Part shown: positions 17,667-27,085 of the stretch, piece after piece
Layout of the letters: each line of letters opens with the position of its first letter
How positions within the stretch are numbered: position 1 is the first letter of the stretch
From: Brachyspira pilosicoli
Lineage (GTDB): Bacteria > Spirochaetota > Brachyspiria > Brachyspirales > Brachyspiraceae
DNA length: 64,000 nucleotides
Assembly: GCF_036997485.1 (NCBI RefSeq)
Contig: NZ_JAWLPU010000001.1
Location: 682,001 to 746,000, forward strand
Direction: 5' to 3'
Made by a program: the position numbers and the translations under genes
The notes under the pieces: model-generated
The model's input: the letters and a program-made list of their open reading frames with translations, nothing else
Told to the model about the DNA's origin: nothing
Database searches by the model: none

Positions 17667-19133
17667 TTACTTATTTAATTCTAAATATTCTTGATAAGAA
17701 TCACTTTTTTCATTAATTTTAGCAATACCAAATCCTGTAAATCCCCAAATTATAGCAAATATAACACCTGTGTAACACAATACAGCCCAAGGAGCATACT
17801 GAGCGGTAGCAACACCTAATGTAGAAGACATATACACACCAGCCAAAGACCAAGGAACTAATGGCTCTACAACTGTAATACTGTCTTCCAAAGAGCGGGA
17901 AAGATTTTTGCTTTCCAAACCTCTTTTAATATATTCACCTCTGAATAAACTTCCTATCATTAAGAAAGTAACAGATGCTTCACCTATAACAGTAATTACT
18001 AATACTCCAAGCAAAATAGTTAAAGTAATTAATTTACCAGTGCTGTCAATATGTTTCATAATAGATGAAATTACAACTTCCAAACTTCCAGATATTGTAA
18101 GAGCACCTATAAAAGAGAAAGCACAAAAAGCCATTAAAGCACTATTCATCATAGATGACATACCACCTCTTTGTAAAAGATTAGGTACTTCTTTTACCAA
18201 AGAATTTATATCTACTTCAGGATTTACAAACATATCCATTTTAAACCCATTAACCATACTATTAGCACAAGCTGAAATAGAAAAACCTTGTATAAAAATA
18301 GCTATAAGAACAGCAACTAAAGATGATATCATCATAACAGGAATAGTTGGTTTTTTTAGAAGTGAGCCGGCAATTACTATAACTGGAGGAATAAGTAAAA
18401 TTAAACCAACAGGCATAGTTAAATTAAATAATTGAGATAAAGAACTTATAATAACATTTATTTGTTCTATTTGACCAGAACTAGAAAAATGAAAACCTGC
18501 TACTAAATATACTATACAACTTACTATAAAACCAGGAACTGTAGTATACAACATGTGACCTATATGCTGATATAAATTTGTATTTGTGGCTATAGCTGAC
18601 ATATTAGTACTATCAGAAAGAGGAGACATTTTGTCGCCAAAATATGCTCCGGCAACTATTGCTCCAGCCACAGCAGGTAATGGAGCTCCCATTCCAGCTG
18701 CTACACTAATCAATGCAGCACCAACAGTTCCTGCAGAACCCCAAGAAGTTCCTGTACTTACAGATAATATTACTGTAACTAAAAATGAAGTTATAATAAT
18801 AAACTTAGGGTTAATAATTTTAAGACCTATATAAACCAAATATGGTATTGTACCGCTTATTACCCAAGCTCCTATCATCAAGCCAACAGATATTAAAATC
18901 ATAATAGCAGGAAAAGCTCTTGCTAATTTAGCAATAATTTCTTCTTCTATATCTTTCCATGTATATCCTAATTTGAGAGATATACAAATTGTAAAAGCAG
19001 CACATAAAATTAATAATATTTTAATATCTATATGCAATACTAAAAGACCTACTATTAAAACTATAAACATAAAAATTAAAGGCAGTAAAGCCAAAAAAAG
19101 CGTAGGCTTTTTTCTTTGTTTTGTAGTATCCAT
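17667..19133 (-). CDS. NhaC-family Na+/H+ antiporter
   Basis: A 488-residue protein with about eleven to twelve membrane helices. The family signatures are STGTSWGSAGTVGAAL and AGAYFGDKMSPLSDSTNMSA. NhaC proteins exchange sodium for protons; related MleN-type members exchange organic acids, so the substrate may be larger. It sits 29 bases after the trans-sulfuration enzyme gene and is probably cotranscribed with it. That pairing hints at transport of a sulfur amino acid or product, but this is inference. The start has a TAGGAG site. Confidence 0.88.
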   Translation of the reverse strand: MDTTKQRKKPTLFLALLPLIFMFIVLIVGLLVLHIDIKILLILCAAFTICISLKLGYTWKDIEEEIIAKLARAFPAIMILISVGLMIGAWVISGTIPYLVYIGLKIINPKFIIITSFLVTVILSVSTGTSWGSAGTVGAALISVAAGMGAPLPAVAGAIVAGAYFGDKMSPLSDSTNMSAIATNTNLYQHIGHMLYTTVPGFIVSCIVYLVAGFHFSSSGQIEQINVIISSLSQLFNLTMPVGLILLIPPVIVIAGSLLKKPTIPVMMISSLVAVLIAIFIQGFSISACANSMVNGFKMDMFVNPEVDINSLVKEVPNLLQRGGMSSMMNSALMAFCAFSFIGALTISGSLEVVISSIMKHIDSTGKLITLTILLGVLVITVIGEASVTFLMIGSLFRGEYIKRGLESKNLSRSLEDSITVVEPLVPWSLAGVYMSSTLGVATAQYAPWAVLCYTGVIFAIIWGFTGFGIAKINEKSDSYQEYLELNK

Positions 19134-19162
19134 AATTAAATCATCTCCTAAATTATATGAAA

Positions 19163-20341
19163 TTATATTTTATTTAAAGCTTGCTTCAAATCATTTATTA
19201 AAATTTCAGCACCTTCCAAACCGCAATGAAGCCTTACTATGTTTCTGCTTAGTTCATGGAATTTTAATTCTTCTTCTGACCAATTATATGTAAATGCTAT
19301 AGCTAAACTTTCAAAACCTCCCCAAGAGCATCCCTTCTCAAATACTTTTAGGTTATCTACAAAAGTTTCAACATTTTTAACATCTCCATCTATTTCAATA
19401 CTTAGTAAACCGCACTCACCTTTTTGCTGTTTTCTTGCCAATTCATATTGAGGATGAGACGGCAAGCCAGTATAAAATACTTTTTTTACTTTTGGATGTC
19501 CCTCTAAAAATTTTGCAACTTCCATTGCTGTTTCATAGTGTCTTTGCATTCTCAAATCTAATGTTCTTAACCCCCTAATAGCCAACCATGCTTCCATAGG
19601 ACCCATAACACTGCCAAACCAATCTCTTTGAACCATAAGTCTTTTCATTAACTCATCATCTTTAGAAACTAAAACTCCTCCTATCAAATCACTATGACCT
19701 CCTATATATTTAGTCATAGTATGCATAACTATATCTATACCCATATCTAATGGTTTTTGGAAAATAGGTGTTGAATAGGTATTATCTATATATGTCTTTA
19801 TATTATGTTTTTTTGCTATTTCAGATACTTTCACTAAATCTACAACATTACAAACTAATGTTGATGGACTTTCTAAAATAATCATATCTGTATTTTCTTT
19901 TATTGCATCTTCAAATTCTTTTGGGTCTTTTCCAACCACATAAGTTACTTCTATATTCATTTTATCTTTTAAAAAGTCATTTAAAAGATGCTGAACAGGA
20001 CCATAACTTTCTCTTATACATATTATATGGCTTCCTGTTTTACATACGGCAAATATAGCTGCTGAACAAGCCGCCATACCGGCAGAAAAAACAACTGCTC
20101 TGCTGCCATGCTCTAATGCCGCTATTTTCTTCTCCAAAATATTAACTGTTGGATTAGAAGCTCTTCCATAATAAAATTGATCTTTAAATATATCTACATC
20201 AAAATATTCTTTAACTGTATTAAAAACATGTAAAGAATTCATAAAAACAGGCGGAACAACTGCTTTCATATATTGTTCTGGATTTTCTCCAAGATGTGTC
20301 ATAGTAAAAAGATCTTCATTTTTTGAGTCCATTGATTCCAT
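19163..20341 (-). CDS. Trans-sulfuration (Cys/Met metabolism) PLP enzyme
   Basis: About 392 residues. Family motifs: YGRASNPTVNILEKKIAALE, VFSAGMAACSA, the PLP lysine in HTMTKYIGGHSDLIGG, and SWGGFESL near the C-terminus. The family includes cystathionine gamma-synthase, beta/gamma-lyases and methionine gamma-lyase. The methionine gamma-lyase cysteine (YGC) is replaced by YGP, so that assignment is doubtful; the precise reaction is left open. The frame is open to 20356, but ATG at 20341 follows GATGAGG at good spacing. It is upstream of the NhaC-family gene. Confidence 0.88.
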   Translation of the reverse strand: MESMDSKNEDLFTMTHLGENPEQYMKAVVPPVFMNSLHVFNTVKEYFDVDIFKDQFYYGRASNPTVNILEKKIAALEHGSRAVVFSAGMAACSAAIFAVCKTGSHIICIRESYGPVQHLLNDFLKDKMNIEVTYVVGKDPKEFEDAIKENTDMIILESPSTLVCNVVDLVKVSEIAKKHNIKTYIDNTYSTPIFQKPLDMGIDIVMHTMTKYIGGHSDLIGGVLVSKDDELMKRLMVQRDWFGSVMGPMEAWLAIRGLRTLDLRMQRHYETAMEVAKFLEGHPKVKKVFYTGLPSHPQYELARKQQKGECGLLSIEIDGDVKNVETFVDNLKVFEKGCSWGGFESLAIAFTYNWSEEELKFHELSRNIVRLHCGLEGAEILINDLKQALNKI

Positions 20342-20410
20342 AACAAACCTCATCAAAATTTTATTTATATTCTGTTAGTATATAAATAAATTAATCAAAA
20401 TCAATAATAA

Positions 20411-20458
20411 AACATATTTTTGTTTATTTTTTTAAAAAATAAAACAAAAAATATATTT
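20411..20458 (-). promoter_or_regulatory. Long A/T hairpin in the leader of the PLP-enzyme gene
   Basis: Imperfect arms of about 22 bases (20411-20432 and 20435-20458) built on AACATATTTTTGTTTATT and its complement. It lies 70 bases upstream of the minus-strand PLP-enzyme start. A further copy of the word ACATATTTTTTTAT is at 20478. It may be a leader structure or simple A/T bias. Confidence 0.35.
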
Positions 20459-20560
20459 TCTCAAAATAAGAAACAAAACATATTTTTTTATCAATATAAA
20501 TATCTTAATATAGTAAAAATTTATTAAACATTTTTAAATTATACCGAGAAAATAAGGTAG

Positions 20561-20566
20561 TATAAT
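20561..20566 (+). promoter_or_regulatory. Candidate -10 box of murA
   Basis: A perfect TATAAT 19 bases before the murA ATG, with no clear -35 box at the right distance. A GGGGGAAG ribosome site follows at once, so the leader would be very short. Confidence 0.35.
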
Positions 20567-20584
20567 ATAAAAATAGGGGGAAGA

Positions 20585-21862
20585 ATGTATAAATACACTA
20601 TAGAAGGCTCTAAAAATATTAATGGAACAGTAAAAATTTCTGGTTCTAAAAACGCCTCACTTCCTCTTTTGGTAGCTTCTATACTCACTGACGAACCTAT
20701 AACACTTCATAATGTACCAGATTTGGTTGATGTACAAGTATTAATAAATATATTAGAGCCGTTGGGAAAGAAAGTTGATTTTAAAAATAACACTACTGTA
20801 ATAATATCTCAAAACGGCAAAAGCGATGAAGCTCCTTATAAGCTCGTAAAAAAAATGAGAGGCTCTATTATAGTGCTTGGACCATTACTTGCAAAACGCA
20901 AACATTGTAAGGTTTCCTACCCCGGCGGCTGTGCTTTTGGTCCAAGGCCAATAGATTTGCATCTGAAAGGAATGGAAGCATTAGGTGCTAAGATTGATAT
21001 CACCGCCGGTTATATAGATGCCACTGTAAAAGATAATTTAGTAGGTGCTGATATAAACTTGTCTGGTAAAAATGGACCTACTGTTTTGGGTACAGATAAT
21101 GTTATGATGGCTGCTACTTTAGCCAAAGGTACAACAATCATAAGAAATGCCGCAAGAGAGCCTGAATGCACTAACTTAGCAGAGTTATTAAAAGCTATGG
21201 GGGCAAAAATAGAAGGTATAGGAACTTCTACTCTCACAATAGAAGGCGTTGATTATTTGAAAGGTGTAGAGTTTGAAGTAATACCAGACAGAATAGAAAC
21301 AGGTACTTTTTTAGCAATGGCTGCTGCAGGAAGAGGAAAATTAAAATTAGAAAATACTAATCCAGAACATTTAACTTATGTATTAGATTTGCTCTCTTCT
21401 ATAGGCTGCGATATAAAAACAACAAAATCAACTATAGAAATAGATGCTTCAAATAAAGAATTAAAGCCTTTTGAAATAGAAACTCTTCCATACCCAGGCT
21501 TTCCAACAGATTTGCAGGCAATATTCACAACTTTAGCCTGCACAATAAAAGGCTCAAGCAAGATAAAAGAAACTATTTACCCAGACAGATTCAGCAATGT
21601 ACCAGAATTAATTCGTATGGGTGCTGATATAGAATTATATGAGCCAAGCATTGTTGTAAATGGAGGAAATAAACTTTCTGGTGCCGATGTACAGGCTAGC
21701 GATTTGCGTGCAGGTGCTGCATTAGTTATTGCAGGTGCCGTAGCAGAGGGCATTACAGACCTTCACAGAATATACCATATAGAAAGAGGCTATGAAGACT
21801 TTGTAAGCAAATTAAACAAAATTAATATAAAAACAACAAAAGAAAATGATGATATATTATAA
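20585..21862 (+). CDS. murA: UDP-GlcNAc 1-carboxyvinyltransferase MurA
   Basis: A 425-residue enzyme of normal length that transfers enolpyruvate from PEP to UDP-GlcNAc, the first committed step of peptidoglycan synthesis. The substrate Lys is in GSKNASLPLL. The active-site loop is PGGCAFGPRPIDLH with the Cys that fosfomycin attacks still present. The C-terminus shows DLRAGAALVIAGAVAEG. The flagellar rod gene begins 20 bases after the stop, so the two are likely cotranscribed. Confidence 0.97.
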   Translation: MYKYTIEGSKNINGTVKISGSKNASLPLLVASILTDEPITLHNVPDLVDVQVLINILEPLGKKVDFKNNTTVIISQNGKSDEAPYKLVKKMRGSIIVLGPLLAKRKHCKVSYPGGCAFGPRPIDLHLKGMEALGAKIDITAGYIDATVKDNLVGADINLSGKNGPTVLGTDNVMMAATLAKGTTIIRNAAREPECTNLAELLKAMGAKIEGIGTSTLTIEGVDYLKGVEFEVIPDRIETGTFLAMAAAGRGKLKLENTNPEHLTYVLDLLSSIGCDIKTTKSTIEIDASNKELKPFEIETLPYPGFPTDLQAIFTTLACTIKGSSKIKETIYPDRFSNVPELIRMGADIELYEPSIVVNGGNKLSGADVQASDLRAGAALVIAGAVAEGITDLHRIYHIERGYEDFVSKLNKINIKTTKENDDIL

Positions 21863-21882
21863 ATAAAGGGGGATATATATAA

Positions 21883-22731
21883 ATGGTTAGAGGAGTTTAT
21901 ACAGGCGCAAGCGGAATGATAGCAGAACAATACAGACTTGATGTTGTAGCTAATAATTTGGCTAATGTTGATAAACCTGGTTTTAAAAGAGATACTGCTA
22001 CTTTCAAAGCTTTTCCAGAGATGATGGCAGCAAGAACTGAAGATGATGGAGTTGTAATATTTCCTCTTGGTTCTACAGATATAAGACCTTATGTTGGAAG
22101 ACTTGGTACTGGTGTGGAAGTAAATGAAGTTTTTACAGAATGGGAGCAAGGCTCTTTAAGAGAGACTGGAAATCAGCTTGATATAGCTTTGGGCGATAAG
22201 GGGTTCTTTGCAGTTGAAACACCTCATGGCGAGAGATACACAAGAAACGGAAGCTTTTTAATTGACAAAGATAATTATCTCGTTACAAAACATGGATATA
22301 AAGTAATGGGTGAAAATGGTTATATACAAATAAAAACTAACAACTTCAATATAGACGAAGAAGGAAGAATCAGCATTAATAGAAGATATCAAGACAATGA
22401 AGACTTTGTTCAGTTTAATGATAATGAATGGGAAGATGAAGAAATACTTGATACTTTAAAAATAGTTCGCTTTGAAAATGAAAGATATCTTAAAAAAGAA
22501 GGAGAATCATTCTGGGTAGATACTGACATCAGCGGTCCTGCCTATATAGCTCAAAAAGGCGTAGACAGACCTAAAGTATTATCAAGATTCTTAGAAATGA
22601 GCAACGTTAACCCTATAAATGAAATGGTTAGAATGATAGAAGTTCAGCGTGCCTACGAATTAAACTCAAAAACTATATCAACTCATGATACATTAATAGG
22701 AAGAGTAGTTAATGAGGTTGGAAGAGTGTAA
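21883..22731 (+). CDS. Flagellar basal-body rod protein, FlgF/FlgG family
   Basis: A 282-residue axial protein. The N-terminal rod signature is GVYTGASGMIAEQYRLDVVA followed by NNLANVDKPGFKRD. The C-terminal helix ends SNVNPINEMVRMIEVQRAYE. These ends polymerise as coiled coils in the flagellar rod. Size is between FlgF and FlgG; spirochetes commonly carry two such genes (named flgF/flgG, flgG1/flgG2 or flhO/flhP). Only one is present here, so the symbol is left open. A GGGGGA site precedes the ATG. The rod spans the periplasm, where spirochete flagella lie. Confidence 0.9.
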   Translation: MVRGVYTGASGMIAEQYRLDVVANNLANVDKPGFKRDTATFKAFPEMMAARTEDDGVVIFPLGSTDIRPYVGRLGTGVEVNEVFTEWEQGSLRETGNQLDIALGDKGFFAVETPHGERYTRNGSFLIDKDNYLVTKHGYKVMGENGYIQIKTNNFNIDEEGRISINRRYQDNEDFVQFNDNEWEDEEILDTLKIVRFENERYLKKEGESFWVDTDISGPAYIAQKGVDRPKVLSRFLEMSNVNPINEMVRMIEVQRAYELNSKTISTHDTLIGRVVNEVGRV

Positions 22732-22740
22732 ATTAATATT

Positions 22741-22769
22741 TTGATAAAAATTGTACGATAATGTATAAT
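22741..22769 (+). promoter_or_regulatory. Sigma70-type promoter of the chemoreceptor gene
   Basis: TTGATA at 22741-22746, a 17-base spacer, then a perfect TATAAT at 22764-22769, starting 10 bases after the flagellar gene stop. Confidence 0.6.
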
Positions 22770-22810
22770 AGTATCTAAAATTATATAATATAAAAGGAAT
22801 GGATTATTCT

Positions 22811-25744
22811 ATGGCTGTGGATAAATATCAACAAAAAATTATATTCTCCCTAAAAATGCAGCTTATTTTTACATATATAATAATAAATTTGCCAATATGG
22901 TACCTTATACTATACTTTTTTGTATACAGTCATAAGATTCCTTTCTTCGGTATAAAAATAATAGCAACCGTATTTTCTGTAGTATCAATATTAAAATACT
23001 TCGATATATGGAAAAATGGATTAAATATACAAATAGCCAGAAAAACTATAAGGTTATTTACAGCAACTTCTATAATTAGCTCATTATTAGAAATAGTACT
23101 GTATAATATTTTCAATAAAGATGTTTTTATATATACATCTATTATAGCTATGATAGCATGTCTATTAATAAATGGAGGGGCAGTTTCTTTAACTTTACTT
23201 TCATTCAAAATAGCTACACTAAAATTAGATTTAGAAACTAATATTAATACATTCTATATCCCTATTACAACTAAAATTCTATATACTATCTATTTCTTCT
23301 TCTTCTCTGTTGTATTAGTATTCTTAATCTATTCAATCAACGTAAATGAAAACCTATATATCAATAACTATATTAATTCAACATTAAATGAAATAATAAA
23401 AATAGATGATAATATATATTCATTAAACAATAGTATAAAAAATGATTTAAATATCTATAATAGAGTTATTAATAATATTTACTCAAATAGATATACTCAA
23501 AATAGAAATATTTTAAAAACAGAAATAGAAAATAGATTATCTTATATAGATAGAATATCAAAAAACAATTATAAATCAATTTATATAAATATAGACAGAG
23601 AATTTTTAGATTCAAACCTACCATATTCAATAAGTATAACTAAAAGCACATCCTCTAATAGTAATACTTATACAGTAAGAACAGCGGATAGTTTAACTAC
23701 ACACCCTATATTAGAAAATAATGCTACAAGAAGAGATTTTTATAAATTAATAATAGTTAATGATAGAAATAATATTAATATATCTTCACATTATCCAATC
23801 ACTTTAAATGATATTCAAGCTGGATATATAATATCAGATATAGATATCAATAACTATTACTCAAATATGATAACCAATACTTATCTCTCAGATTTATCAT
23901 ATATATATTATGATTTTAATACAAAAGAAATACTATTAAGTTCGGACTTAGGAAACAAATTAGAAAATGCTAATTTAATATTAAGAAGAAAATCTGCCGA
24001 CTTAATGAAATATATTAATAATTTTGAAAATCAATTAAACAATAAATATTTCTATGTTCCCCCAATACTTAATATAGATGGAAGCAGGAATATGGTTATT
24101 ATGTACTATATGAAAGATTTAGACATTATAGCTGTATATTATAAAGATCTTACAAGTATAATAAAGAGTTCTGCTATAGAAAGAGATATATCAATAATAT
24201 TATCTATAGTTATAGTAATATTCTTAGTAGTTTCAGGTACTTATTTATATATTATAAGACAATTATTTAAGCCTATAGATTCAGCTACAGAATCTGCTAA
24301 AGGTCTTATAGGCGGTAAAGGTGATTTAAGAAAGAGAATATACTCTAAAAATAATGATGAAATTGGGGTATTAGTATATAATTTTAATTTATTTCTTAAT
24401 GGGTTAGATAACATCATAGGAAATTTAAAAGCGGAAAGTAACAATGTATTTAATGAAATAAAGTTAATAGATAAAGCAATAGAGTCTAATGCTCAGATGG
24501 TAAATGATCAAAGTGCAAGTATTACACAAAATATAGCAAGTGTAAATAATATTATTAATTCTATCAAAAACGTTACAAACTCTTCAGAGCAGCAGAAACA
24601 TGCATTCTCATCAGCTTCCATTGCTGTAGAAGAATTATTACAAACAATTTATAAAATAAGCGATAACATGGAAAAACAAGCCTCTGCTGTAGAGCAAACA
24701 TCTTCTTCTATAGAAGAGATGATTTCCAACATTACAAGTGTGGCAAAAAGTATTACAAAAGCACACTCATTCTCCAAAAAATTGCTTATAGATGCTCATG
24801 ACGGCGGCGACATGGTAGATGAAGTGATAGAAGCTGTTAGAGGTATTGAGGAGAGCTCTGACCAAATTAAAGAAATAGTTAACGTTATTCAAGGCATTGC
24901 TGAGCAAACAAACCTTTTGGCTATGAATGCAGCTATAGAAGCAGCACATGCCGGCGAACAAGGTAGAGGTTTCTCTGTGGTTGCTGATGAAATTAGATTG
25001 CTCGCAGAACACACAGCAGATAACACCAAAACCATTACAAACATTATCAAAACTATTACTAAAAGAATAGATGAAACAGTAGAGCTTGCAAATAACAGCG
25101 GAAAATCACTTGAAAATATACTTGATATGTCTGAAAATACTTCAAGGGTTGTTGCTGAAATTAATACTGCAAACAGTGAACTTGAAATAGGCGGAAGAGA
25201 TATACTTGAAACTATTAAGCACTTAAATAATATTACTATGGGTGTTAAAGAAAATGTACGTGAGCAGATTAATAGCGGTGACGTGGTAGACAGCCAAATT
25301 ACTTTGTTAGACCAAATTAATAAGGAAGTTGCTGAGATTATTCAAGCTAATAGTGTTGGAGCTGCTGAAGTTGTAAGCACTATGGCTTTCTTAAATGAAT
25401 TATCCGTAAAAACTGCTAAAAGTAATCATGAATTCTTTATGGTTACAAGTAAATTAAGTGAAAGTTTTAATAAATTCCAATCTCTTATGTCTGGATTTAT
25501 TACAAATGTTGATAATGTTGAAACTGAAAAACCTGATGATATCATACTTAATTTAGATACTGAAGAATTTAATACTAATGATATAGACATTAGCAAAATG
25601 AGTGAAACAGAAAATAAAATAGATATAGAAATAAAAGAATTAGAAGAAGAATTATCAAATAGTAAACATGATGCTTTTACTAAAGATGATAAAGTTCTTG
25701 AAACATTGAAAGAAGATTTTAAAAACCCTGATATGTTTTATTAA
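22811..25744 (+). CDS. Methyl-accepting chemotaxis protein with multi-helix N-terminus
   Basis: About 977 residues. Five membrane helices lie in the first 185 residues, followed by a roughly 270-residue sensing region, one more helix ([20 protein letters not shown]), a HAMP segment and a long cytoplasmic coiled coil. The signalling tip is [20 protein letters not shown], followed by [19 protein letters not shown]. It should signal to CheA/CheW. An acidic tail of about 80 residues follows the methylation region. Most receptors have just two helices, so the N-terminal bundle is unusual. AAAAGGA directly abuts an ATG at 22799; ATG at 22811 has more workable spacing and is used here. Confidence 0.93.
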   Translation: MAVDKYQQKIIFSLKMQLIFTYIIINLPIWYLILYFFVYSHKIPFFGIKIIATVFSVVSILKYFDIWKNGLNIQIARKTIRLFTATSIISSLLEIVLYNIFNKDVFIYTSIIAMIACLLINGGAVSLTLLSFKIATLKLDLETNINTFYIPITTKILYTIYFFFFSVVLVFLIYSINVNENLYINNYINSTLNEIIKIDDNIYSLNNSIKNDLNIYNRVINNIYSNRYTQNRNILKTEIENRLSYIDRISKNNYKSIYINIDREFLDSNLPYSISITKSTSSNSNTYTVRTADSLTTHPILENNATRRDFYKLIIVNDRNNINISSHYPITLNDIQAGYIISDIDINNYYSNMITNTYLSDLSYIYYDFNTKEILLSSDLGNKLENANLILRRKSADLMKYINNFENQLNNKYFYVPPILNIDGSRNMVIMYYMKDLDIIAVYYKDLTSIIKSSAIERDISIILSIVIVIFLVVSGTYLYIIRQLFKPIDSATESAKGLIGGKGDLRKRIYSKNNDEIGVLVYNFNLFLNGLDNIIGNLKAESNNVFNEIKLIDKAIESNAQMVNDQSASITQNIASVNNIINSIKNVTNSSEQQKHAFSSASIAVEELLQTIYKISDNMEKQASAVEQTSSSIEEMISNITSVAKSITKAHSFSKKLLIDAHDGGDMVDEVIEAVRGIEESSDQIKEIVNVIQGIAEQTNLLAMNAAIEAAHAGEQGRGFSVVADEIRLLAEHTADNTKTITNIIKTITKRIDETVELANNSGKSLENILDMSENTSRVVAEINTANSELEIGGRDILETIKHLNNITMGVKENVREQINSGDVVDSQITLLDQINKEVAEIIQANSVGAAEVVSTMAFLNELSVKTAKSNHEFFMVTSKLSESFNKFQSLMSGFITNVDNVETEKPDDIILNLDTEEFNTNDIDISKMSETENKIDIEIKELEEELSNSKHDAFTKDDKVLETLKEDFKNPDMFY

Positions 25745-25845
25745 TATACAAAAATATTATATTATTATATTAATTTTACTTTTTATCTAAAAATTAATTA
25801 TATTTATTAATAATATATGTTTCACAATAACAATCATTATATGTA

Positions 25846-25873
25846 TTGACAATAATAAATTAACATATATACT
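25846..25873 (+). promoter_or_regulatory. Promoter of alr
   Basis: A perfect TTGACA at 25846-25851, a 16-base spacer, then TATACT at 25868-25873, 27 bases before the alr start. An AGGAGATGAG ribosome site follows. Confidence 0.7.
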
Positions 25874-25900
25874 AAAATTTAGATATGCTTAGGAGATGAG

Positions 25901-27010
25901 ATGTCTTTATGCAACAACATAGCAGAAATAGATTTAAAAGCATTAGAAAATAATATAAGAATAATTCGTTCTATGACAGGAAATATTAAATTACTCACAA
26001 TAGTAAAAGCTAATGCTTATGGCCATGGGATTGTAGAAATATCTAAAGAGTTAGAAAAATTGAATGTGGATGCACTTGGAGTTGCTACTGTAGAAGAAGG
26101 TATAAAGATAAGAGAAAGTGGAATCAAAATACCAATAGTTATTTTATTTCAGCATTTTAGAAATGAATCAGAGTATGTATGCAGATATAATTTAACGCCG
26201 ATTATAAGCAATGCCGAATGTTTAGATGATTATGATAAGTTTTTAAAAAAGAATGATAAAAAGTTAAAGTTGTATATCAAAGTAGATACTGGTCTAAACA
26301 GAATGGGAGTTAAACCAAAAGATGTGTTAAACTTAGCAAAAAAAGTTTTGTCATATAATACTTTAGAAATAGAAGGAATTAACACTCATTATGCTGCTTC
26401 GGATATGTTTGATGATGCTTCCAAGGAATTTACAGAAAATCAAATAAGAATTTTTAACGAGGTACTTAATAACTTAAAAACAAACGGCATAAAAATAAAC
26501 AATGCTCATACTGCTAATTCTGCTGCATTGCTTTATTACAAAAATGCCTATTTTGATATGGTTAGAGCGGGGATAGTGGTTTACGGGTATACAGATAAAC
26601 TGCATGACTTTGGATTTAAACCAATACTAAATTTAAAATCTAAAGTTATTCTAATTAGAAAAATAAAGAAAAATGAAACTGTTTCTTATGGTATGACATG
26701 GAAGGCCGATAAAGATACTAATATAGCCGTGATACCGATAGGATATGCAGACGGACTTTCAAGAAAGCTTTCTAATAATTGGGAAGTAAAAATAAATGGT
26801 AAATATTATCCTATAATAGGGAAGATATGCATGGATATTATGATGGCAGATATAGGCAATACAGATAATATAAAAGAAGAAGATGAGGTTTTAATATTTG
26901 GAGATGATGAGAAGCTTAATGCTAATACTATGGCAAAAAAAATAGAGAGTATAAGTCATGAGGTATTAGTACGTATTGGTGAAAGAGTTAAAAGAGTTTA
27001 TAAAGATTAA
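25901..27010 (+). CDS. alr: Alanine racemase
   Basis: A 369-residue PLP enzyme that interconverts L- and D-alanine for peptidoglycan. The PLP lysine is in IVKANAYGHG. Further motifs are KVDTGLNRMG, the catalytic tyrosine region VSYGMTW, AVIPIGYADGLSRKL and GKICMDIMMADIG. Length is normal. The alanine/glycine symporter gene follows after 75 bases on the same strand, which fits uptake plus racemisation of alanine. Confidence 0.96.
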   Translation: MSLCNNIAEIDLKALENNIRIIRSMTGNIKLLTIVKANAYGHGIVEISKELEKLNVDALGVATVEEGIKIRESGIKIPIVILFQHFRNESEYVCRYNLTPIISNAECLDDYDKFLKKNDKKLKLYIKVDTGLNRMGVKPKDVLNLAKKVLSYNTLEIEGINTHYAASDMFDDASKEFTENQIRIFNEVLNNLKTNGIKINNAHTANSAALLYYKNAYFDMVRAGIVVYGYTDKLHDFGFKPILNLKSKVILIRKIKKNETVSYGMTWKADKDTNIAVIPIGYADGLSRKLSNNWEVKINGKYYPIIGKICMDIMMADIGNTDNIKEEDEVLIFGDDEKLNANTMAKKIESISHEVLVRIGERVKRVYKD

Positions 27011-27085
27011 AAAATCTTTTAGATAAAAATATTTTTCAAGGAGTACATCAAAATTTAAATAAACTACATAAAAAAGGAGATTATT

